Positions 1 to 4,779 of a DNA stretch of 7,389 bases are shown here, piece by piece (the stretch's first letter is position 1; each line of letters begins with the position of its first letter). The position numbers and the translations under genes were made by a program. The notes beneath the pieces were generated by a model, which saw only the letters and a list, made by a program, of their open reading frames with translations, did not search any database and was not told the DNA's origin. This DNA is from an uncultured Gemmiger sp. (GTDB taxonomy: Bacteria > Bacillota > Clostridia > Oscillospirales > Ruminococcaceae). The DNA lies in contig CALWNS010000224.1 of NCBI GenBank assembly GCA_944382805.1, forward strand, positions 1 to 7,389, read 5' to 3'.

Positions 1-280
1 CGGCGCACGCCGCCGCCCCGGCGGCCGCCAGCGCCGCCAGCACCAGCAGCGCCAGGCCGCCGGTCCAAAACCGGCTCCCGGTCAGGGGCGCGGCCAGCAG
101 CGTGCCGCGCCACGCGATGGCCCCGGCCAGCCCGGCCAGCAGGCAGACCGGCGCGCCGTACAGGGCCGCGGCGCGCGGCAGCGCCCGGCGCAGCCCCGCG
201 CCCAGCGCGGCGGCCAGCGCCGGCAGCAGCCACCAAAGGTTTCCCAGCGCCCACTGCAAGGGCAGGCTGAAACTATCCAA
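1..280 (-). CDS. Hydrophobic membrane protein, partial (3' end beyond window)
   Basis: The reading frame is open from a TTG at 278-280 leftward to the window edge, giving 93 codons with no stop. I chose TTG because no ATG occurs in the frame, an in-frame stop (the end of the preceding gene) lies 24 nt upstream, and a purine-rich AAAGGGAGG sits 7 nt before the TTG. The translation begins with Asp-Ser-Phe-Ser and is strongly hydrophobic. About residues 9-28 (rich in Trp, Leu and Ala), 38-57 and 74-93 look like transmembrane helices, separated by short loops such as the basic stretch with Arg31, Arg32 and Arg36. It is the fourth gene of the leftward operon, so it probably works with the four-helix membrane protein just before it. 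I do not recognise a family. It could be a membrane permease-like subunit or an accessory protein of the kinase; the missing C-terminus is needed to tell. Confidence 0.6.
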   Translation of the reverse strand, partial: MDSFSLPLQWALGNLWWLLPALAAALGAGLRRALPRAAALYGAPVCLLAGLAGAIAWRGTLLAAPLTGSRFWTGGLALLVLAALAAAGAAACA

Positions 281-284
281 GCCG

Positions 285-296
285 CTCCCTCCCTTT
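285..296 (-). promoter_or_regulatory. Ribosome binding site supporting a TTG start
   Basis: On the minus strand this stretch reads AAAGGGAGGGAG, and its AAAGGGAGG core ends 7 nt before the TTG at 280. It is the only good Shine-Dalgarno match between the stop codon at 305-307 and the hydrophobic frame, so it decides the start of the leftmost gene. Confidence 0.55.
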
Positions 297-304
297 CCGG
301 CCGC

Positions 305-826
305 TTACAGGGCCATGGTGTCCTTCACGCGGTAGATCTTGCCGTCTTTCCCCAGGTAATAGTCCGAAGTATCGGTCACCACGAACAGCGTGGCCAGCGT
401 GCCGATGGTCACGATCAGGCTGATGCGCGTGAGGATCGAATACGCCAGCATCCGTTCGGCGCGCACGATCTTTTTGGCCAGGGCGGGGTCGCAGCGGCCG
501 TAAAAGCGCTGGCGGTCGCCCTGTATGACCAGCCAGTTCAGCCCCAGGGCCAGAACCAGGCCGATGACGTTATCCAGCAGCAGCTCGGTGCGCACGCCGG
601 CCATGCGCTGCAGCGCGTTGCCCACCAGCACGGCCAGCATGGCCGCCGTGACAAACGAGCGCAGCAGCCGCAAAAACGCCCACCCGCCGCTGAGCAGCGA
701 GCCATACGCCCGGCGGATGGCCGCGGTGCGCGCCATGCCCGCCAGGCCGGTGCCCCACACCCATACGGCCCACGCCAGCAAAATACAGGCGGATACCTGC
801 GCCGCCGTTTCGGTCGTGATGTTCAT
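305..826 (-). CDS. Small four-helix integral membrane protein
   Basis: The product is 173 aa. The ATG at 824-826 is chosen because AGGAGG (835-840) lies 8 nt upstream; the longer in-frame reading from 1048 would overlap the kinase gene by about 190 nt and has a composition unlike a real protein. Four hydrophobic segments are visible at about residues 10-30, 55-73, 82-101 and 129-150. The loops after helix 1 (several Arg) and after helix 3 (residues 103-125, rich in Arg and Lys) are basic, so the positive-inside rule predicts both termini outside. The short C-terminal tail (about 151-173) contains a Tyr-Tyr-Leu-Gly-Lys-Asp-Gly-Lys segment and would face outward. The gene starts 28 nt after the kinase stop and is clearly in the same operon. 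I do not recognise a family. A membrane partner or accessory subunit of the kinase is plausible from context only. Confidence 0.8.
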   Translation of the reverse strand: MNITTETAAQVSACILLAWAVWVWGTGLAGMARTAAIRRAYGSLLSGGWAFLRLLRSFVTAAMLAVLVGNALQRMAGVRTELLLDNVIGLVLALGLNWLVIQGDRQRFYGRCDPALAKKIVRAERMLAYSILTRISLIVTIGTLATLFVVTDTSDYYLGKDGKIYRVKDTMAL

Positions 827-854
827 GGTGATCTCCTCCTTTTTGTATCGCGCC

Positions 855-3101
855 TTAGTCCAGCCGCGTCGCGCTGACCGGCACGAACAGATAGGGGCCG
901 CCGGCATAGACAAAGACCTCGTACCAGTCGCCGGCATCGTTCGTGTGGGTGGGGCCGAACAGATACTGGTCCACCCATGCGCCCTGGCCGTAGTAGTCGG
1001 CCGGGTCCATCCAGAAGCCCTGCACCTCGTAGTGGGCGCCCGGCGCAAAGTCGTCGTAGCGCATCACCGCAACGTCCTCATACGGTTCGGGCGGGATGAT
1101 GCCGGTCATCAGCACCGCCCAGCCCAGCGCCTCGGAGGTATCGCCGTAATTCACCGTCACCGGCTCGTCAAAAAAGATGCCGCCCGTAAAGGCGTTGACC
1201 AGGTAGCCTTCAACCTGGCTGTACTGGTACAGGATGCCGGTGTGGTACTCCTCGTCCCCTTCGGGGATCCAGCCCGTCACGGTGATCAGTTCCGGCATGG
1301 CCGGGGCGGACTCGGCCGCCGGCTGCGGCGCGCCCTCTTCGTCGTAATAGTACAGCGTGTAGTCGCCGCCGGTCTCGTCGTGCCAATATTCCAGGTACGG
1401 GCGCATCACGTCGGCGGTCGGCTCGTCCGGGGCATTGTAGGTGAACTCGTCGCCGCCGGCGTCCATGCTGTCCCGCAGGCTTTCCAAAAATTCGATCCAG
1501 GCGGCGTCGTCCGATTCGTCGTACCACCCCTCGTCCAGCAGGATCATGGTGATCTCCCAGTAGCGGCCGGGGTCGGCGGTCAGGATGGCGTAATACCCCC
1601 AGTCCTCCATCTGCCAGGCCGCGGGCGGCGCCACCACATAGTAGCCCTCCGCCTGCGCGGCGGCCGCGTCATGTACCTCCGCGCCCACCACGCAGTCGAT
1701 CAAACCGTCCTGCAGGGCGTCCATAACCCCCTCGGCCGAGTCGCTGTACTGCGGGTATTCCAGCGAATCAGCCGCCAGGCCGTAGCTTGCCATCAGCTCC
1801 AGCAGCGCGCCGTCCAGCTCCTGCGTCCAGCCCGTTGCCGGCGCTTCGGTGGGCGCGGGCGTCGGCGTGGGGGTGGGGGAGGGTCTGTCGCGCGCCTCGC
1901 TGCCCCTGCGGGCGACTTCCGCTACAAGCGCCACCAGGACGAGCAGCAGCCCCGCCACCACCGCCAGCACGACCCACACGTGCGAGTCCGGCTTCGGTTC
2001 CTTCTGATCGTACTTCGGTTCCTCTTTGGGCTTGGGCGCGGGCGGCGGCGTTTCCGCCGCCGGCGGTTCGGGGGGCGGCGGGGGCGTTTCGGGCGGTTTT
2101 TCGGGCGGCGTTTCCTGTGCGGGCGGCGGCGCGGCCGGTTCCAGGTCGGCCAGCAGCGCGCGGATGGAAGGGTAGCGCTCGGTGGCGTGGACGGTCAGGC
2201 CCTTTTCCACCGCGCGGGCAAAGCCGTGGCTCACGCTTACGCCCTCCATCTCGTCCAGCGGCGTCAGCTCGTCCTTTTGGCGGCGGCTGTCCGCGTCCTG
2301 CGGGCGGATGCCGCTGACCATCTGGTACAGCACCGCGCAGCAGGCGTACAGGTCGGTCCAGGGGCCTTGCCGGCTGCCGGAGCGGTACTGCTCCTCCGGC
2401 GCATAGCCGCGCTTTAGTATAACGGTCAGGTTCTCCTCGCCCTGCAAATCGAACGCCCGCGCCGCGCCAAAGTCGATCAGCGTCAGCTGCCGGCCCGCCG
2501 GGTCCAGCATCAGGTTTTCCGGGCTGACGTCGCGGTGCAGCACCTGCTTTTGGTGCATGGCGTCCACCGCCAGCAGCACCGGGCGCATCAGCGCCAGCGC
2601 CTGCCCCTGCGTAAAAGCCGCGCCGGTGCGGCGCATATGGCGCATCAGCGTTTCGCCGGGCAGGTAGTCCATCACCAGGTAGGCGGTGCCGTTTTCCTCC
2701 ACAAAATCGCGCCAGGCCACAATGCCCGGCACGCCGCGGAACCGGGCCATCAGCTCGCTTTCCTGCCGGAAGCTGCGCAGCGCTTCGCGGAAGGCGCGGC
2801 CCTCCTCGCCGGGCAGGGCCTGCACCTGCTTGTCCCGGCGCTGCGCCAGCGTCTGGGGGTAAAACTCTTTAATGGCCACGCGCTGCTCCTGCGCCAGGTC
2901 CATGGCCAAATAGGTCACGCCAAAGCCGCCCGCGCCCAGCGGCGTGCCCAGCAGGTAGCGCCCCGCCAAAATGGTGAACGGCGGCAGCGCGCGCCCCGGC
3001 GCGGCGGCCCCCTGCCGGCTGTACCCGCAGTGCGGGCAGGGGGCGGCGGGGTCGGGCCAGGGGCTCATGCACCCCGGGCACAGGTGGTTTACATCGATCA
3101 T
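855..3101 (-). CDS. Transmembrane Ser/Thr protein kinase with N-terminal zinc ribbon and large ectodomain
   Basis: The product is 748 aa. Residues 8-25 form a zinc ribbon (Cys8, Cys11, Cys22, Cys25). A Hanks-type kinase domain spans about 49-320: glycine loop around 55-64, ATP lysine K78 in VAIK, helix-C Glu near E114/E116, catalytic loop HRDVSPEN at 189-196 (D191, N196), DFG at 210-212, APE at 234-236, D250 and R309. All key residues are present, except that the Lys usual two residues after the catalytic Asp is Ser193, a variant I recall from related Clostridial kinases. A Pro-rich, then Lys/Glu-rich juxtamembrane stretch (322-373) leads to one helix (about 375-397), a Thr/Pro linker (about 407-421) and an acidic, aromatic-rich ectodomain to 748. 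Residues about 425-545 resemble a lobe of type 3 solute-binding proteins; 605-748 look beta-rich. The ATG lies 2 nt after the regulator stop, with GGGGAGG overlapping that gene's end, suggesting translational coupling. It probably phosphorylates cytoplasmic targets in response to an external signal; the ligand is unknown. Confidence 0.93.
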   Translation of the reverse strand: MIDVNHLCPGCMSPWPDPAAPCPHCGYSRQGAAAPGRALPPFTILAGRYLLGTPLGAGGFGVTYLAMDLAQEQRVAIKEFYPQTLAQRRDKQVQALPGEEGRAFREALRSFRQESELMARFRGVPGIVAWRDFVEENGTAYLVMDYLPGETLMRHMRRTGAAFTQGQALALMRPVLLAVDAMHQKQVLHRDVSPENLMLDPAGRQLTLIDFGAARAFDLQGEENLTVILKRGYAPEEQYRSGSRQGPWTDLYACCAVLYQMVSGIRPQDADSRRQKDELTPLDEMEGVSVSHGFARAVEKGLTVHATERYPSIRALLADLEPAAPPPAQETPPEKPPETPPPPPEPPAAETPPPAPKPKEEPKYDQKEPKPDSHVWVVLAVVAGLLLVLVALVAEVARRGSEARDRPSPTPTPTPAPTEAPATGWTQELDGALLELMASYGLAADSLEYPQYSDSAEGVMDALQDGLIDCVVGAEVHDAAAAQAEGYYVVAPPAAWQMEDWGYYAILTADPGRYWEITMILLDEGWYDESDDAAWIEFLESLRDSMDAGGDEFTYNAPDEPTADVMRPYLEYWHDETGGDYTLYYYDEEGAPQPAAESAPAMPELITVTGWIPEGDEEYHTGILYQYSQVEGYLVNAFTGGIFFDEPVTVNYGDTSEALGWAVLMTGIIPPEPYEDVAVMRYDDFAPGAHYEVQGFWMDPADYYGQGAWVDQYLFGPTHTNDAGDWYEVFVYAGGPYLFVPVSATRLD

Positions 3102-3103
3102 GG

Positions 3104-4564
3104 TCAGCCGCCCTCCCCGGCAGGGGCGCCCAGCTCCTGCAAAAGCTCGTCCAGGATCTCCAGCGTGCGCTGGGCGGGGTACACATACTTGCTTTGCGGC
3201 AGGCTGCGGATAAAGCCGGAAAACGCCTGCCCGGTGCCGCTTTCCTCAATGTGCAGGTTGCAGGCGTAAGCCCCGCCGATGAACCCCTGCGTGGCGTACA
3301 GGTGTACGCCGAACTGCGGGTCGCAGGTCAGGGTCAGGTAGGGCGGGATGGGCAGCTTTTCCATATCGGCCACGCAGGCCTGGATGCGCCCGGCGGCAAT
3401 GTCGCGCCGGAACTCGGCCAGCAGCTCCCGCCGGGTGGCGCGGTCGATGGGCAGCACCAGCTCCGGCGGCAGGTCGGCCGGCACGCCGGTGCGGGCCAGC
3501 TCCCGCAGGCCGCTTTCGGTAAAAACGGTGTAGTATTCGCCCTCCAGCGCGCGCAGGCGGGCAAAGCGCCGGTCACACAGGTCCACAAAGGCCGCGAGGT
3601 CGGGGATGTCCGGCCGCAGGTGGCGCTGGATGCGCGCGCGGGTATAATAGCGGCCCAGGCAGGGCTGGGTCATCATGGTATAGTAGCAGCCGGTATCGGT
3701 GGCGCGCATATACGAACCCAGGATCTGCTGCACATCGTTCGAATAGGAGTTCAGCGGCTGGCATTCGCCCAGCAGGCGGGAAAAATGCCGCTCGTACAGC
3801 GCGATCAGGTCGGGGCTGTATTCGAACCGCGCGGCCGAAAGCTGGCTGTCCAGCCGGATCAGGCAGCGGGGCGCGGCGATAAAATACGGCATGGGGTCCA
3901 CCGTGACCGGCTCCGGCGAACGCTCAAAGTAATAATAGGCAAAATACTGCCCGCCCGAAGCCAGCGAAAGCGGCACCACGCTGTTCAGCAGCCGCAGGTC
4001 GGCCAGGCGCGCGCCCACGCCCAGGTGCTCCGGCAACAGGGCCAGGATCTGCCGCGCGGTAAAGCGCCGCCCGGCGCGCCACAGCCGGAACAGCCCGGCG
4101 GCCTCGGCGCCGTCCGGCGGCAGGTACAGCGTCAGGGTGGGGGCCTGGCCGTCCGCCGTGGCCTGCGCCAGGGCAGCCTGCAGCGCGGCCTCCACCTGCG
4201 GGCGGCCGTACACGAACTCCGGCAGCGGGGCGGGGGCGGCCGGCTGCGGGCCGGCGTACAGCTCCCGGCAGGAAAAATGCAGCTGCGAAAGCCCGGACAG
4301 CAGCTCCACAATGGCCTCCCGCACGCGGTAGGCGTCCTCGCCCTGCAACAAAATCTCGTAATACAGGTTCAGCTCCCGCGTTTGGGACAGCGTCAGCTGC
4401 AAATAGTGGGCCAGCTTTTTCAGCGCGGTGTAGGGCAGCAGGCGCTCGTCCTTCAGCGCTTTGTGGATGGAGGTGCGCTCCAGCCCCGCGTTTTTGGCCA
4501 CACGGGCGATCGGCTCCCCCCGCTGGTCCAGCAGCTCCCGCAGATAGTCGGCAAACTTTGACAT
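3104..4564 (-). CDS. XRE-family HTH transcriptional regulator with large uncharacterised C-terminal domain
   Basis: The product is 486 aa and starts at ATG 4562-4564, with GGAGGG about 7 nt upstream. The N-terminus (about residues 4-60) is a Cro/C1-type helix-turn-helix: helix 2 is around 18-27 (Ile-Ala-Arg-Val-Ala-Lys-Asn-Ala-Gly) and the recognition helix around 30-40 (Arg-Thr-Ser-Ile-His-Lys-Ala-Leu-Lys). A helical segment follows (61-100), then a Pro/Ala linker (about 105-116). The remaining 370 residues match nothing I can name; they are mixed alpha/beta with many Tyr and scattered Cys and show no membrane segment or second DNA-binding motif. They are long for an XRE regulator and presumably sense a ligand, oligomerise or receive phosphorylation from the kinase encoded 2 nt downstream. 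As first gene of the leftward operon and divergent from the protease gene, it most likely regulates both from the shared intergenic region. The DNA-binding call is firm; its target and effector are inference. Confidence 0.88.
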   Translation of the reverse strand: MSKFADYLRELLDQRGEPIARVAKNAGLERTSIHKALKDERLLPYTALKKLAHYLQLTLSQTRELNLYYEILLQGEDAYRVREAIVELLSGLSQLHFSCRELYAGPQPAAPAPLPEFVYGRPQVEAALQAALAQATADGQAPTLTLYLPPDGAEAAGLFRLWRAGRRFTARQILALLPEHLGVGARLADLRLLNSVVPLSLASGGQYFAYYYFERSPEPVTVDPMPYFIAAPRCLIRLDSQLSAARFEYSPDLIALYERHFSRLLGECQPLNSYSNDVQQILGSYMRATDTGCYYTMMTQPCLGRYYTRARIQRHLRPDIPDLAAFVDLCDRRFARLRALEGEYYTVFTESGLRELARTGVPADLPPELVLPIDRATRRELLAEFRRDIAAGRIQACVADMEKLPIPPYLTLTCDPQFGVHLYATQGFIGGAYACNLHIEESGTGQAFSGFIRSLPQSKYVYPAQRTLEILDELLQELGAPAGEGG

Positions 4565-4602
4565 GGCGTTCCCTCCGCATTCAACACCCGAAACTTACTT
4601 AC

Positions 4603-4611
4603 AGTATAGCA
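4603..4611 (-). promoter_or_regulatory. Extended -10 promoter of the leftward regulator-kinase operon
   Basis: On the minus strand this reads TGC followed by TATACT, an extended -10 with five of six consensus bases. It lies about 40 nt before the regulator ATG, so transcription would start near 4596. The hexamer 17 bp upstream (4626-4631, CGGCAA) is a weak -35, which fits an extended -10 promoter. It is the best promoter match on this strand in the intergenic region. Confidence 0.6.
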
Positions 4612-4617
4612 TTTTCG

Positions 4618-4639
4618 GCCCGTTTTTGCCGGGCTTTTT
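4618..4639 (+). terminator. Small GC hairpin followed by five T: terminator-like or promoter-overlapping element
   Basis: GCCCG at 4618-4622 pairs with CGGGC at 4630-4634 across a 7-nt loop, and TTTTT follows at 4635-4639. Read rightward it has the form of a short intrinsic terminator, which could stop antisense transcripts before the protease gene. The 5-bp stem is weak for a terminator. The element also overlaps the -35 position of the leftward promoter, so it could instead be a protein-binding site. Confidence 0.3.
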
Positions 4640-4650
4640 GCAAGAATCGC

Positions 4651-4691
4651 GTGGCACAAAAAGCGCAAAATCCCGTCACAGTTTTTGTCAC
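4651..4691. promoter_or_regulatory. Imperfect inverted repeat, possible operator
   Basis: GTGGCACAAAAA (4651-4662) and TTTTTGTCAC (4682-4691, reverse complement GTGACAAAAA) form an imperfect inverted repeat centred near 4671. A direct repeat GTCAC also occurs at 4675 and 4687, 12 bp apart. The stretch is distinctly A/T-rich for this window and sits midway between the two divergent promoters, a natural place for the XRE regulator to bind. There is no experimental or comparative support. Confidence 0.3.
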
Positions 4692-4697
4692 GGATAG

Positions 4698-4713
4698 GCG
4701 GCGGCCCCGCCGC
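4698..4713. promoter_or_regulatory. Perfect 7-bp-arm palindrome at the -35 position of the protease promoter
   Basis: GCGGCGG at 4698-4704 is the exact reverse complement of CCGCCGC at 4707-4713, with 2 bp between. It occupies the place where a -35 box would be expected for the -10 at 4722, and no recognisable -35 is present there. It may be an operator or activator site, although GC-rich palindromes arise easily by chance in DNA of this composition. Confidence 0.3.
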
Positions 4714-4715
4714 GG

Positions 4716-4727
4716 TGCTAGTATTAT
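4716..4727 (+). promoter_or_regulatory. Candidate promoter of the S8 protease gene
   Basis: TATTAT at 4722-4727 matches five of six -10 bases. The overlapping TGC plus TAGTAT at 4716-4724 is an alternative extended -10. Transcription would begin near 4731-4734, giving a leader of about 45-50 nt. No good -35 lies 16-18 bp upstream, and TTGTCA at 4685-4690 is too far away (31 bp), so an activator may be needed. Confidence 0.45.
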
Positions 4728-4732
4728 AGAAA

Positions 4733-4755
4733 AAGCGGGCGGCCGGCCCGCGCTT
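4733..4755 (+). other. GC-rich hairpin at the 5' end of the protease mRNA leader
   Basis: GCGGGC at 4735-4740 pairs with GCCCGC at 4746-4751. An alternative fold pairs AAGCG at 4733-4737 with CGCTT at 4751-4755 and continues inside with a bulge. The hairpin would form at or just after the predicted transcription start and ends 8 nt before the ribosome binding site, so it would leave that site open and may stabilise the mRNA 5' end. Function is inferred from position only. Confidence 0.35.
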
Positions 4756-4779
4756 AGTAAGGCAAAGGAGGTCCCCGCC

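Noticed and set aside
102..335. Plus-strand small open frame (77 codons) at the left edge
   Set aside because: Ala/Pro/Ser/Arg-rich shadow of the hydrophobic minus-strand gene, without a ribosome binding site.
827..1048. N-terminal extension of the four-helix membrane protein up to an ATG at 1048
   Set aside because: It would lie inside the kinase coding sequence out of frame, has Thr/Arg/Pro-rich composition, and the downstream ATG at 826 has a strong AGGAGG at ideal distance.
525..2417. Long plus-strand open frame (630 codons) opposite the kinase and membrane protein genes
   Set aside because: Its translation is dominated by Arg, Gly, His and Val repeats with no domain, and it has no convincing ribosome binding site. 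It is the antisense shadow expected in GC-rich DNA; the opposite strand encodes a kinase with every catalytic motif.
3194..4561. Plus-strand open frame (455 codons) opposite the XRE regulator
   Set aside because: It is rich in Gln, Gly, Arg and Ala without motifs, and the minus strand encodes a clear HTH protein with good start signals.
4675..4691. Direct repeat GTCAC-N7-GTCAC as the start of a CRISPR or iteron array
   Set aside because: Only two short copies occur, with no further spacing pattern; it is at most part of an operator.
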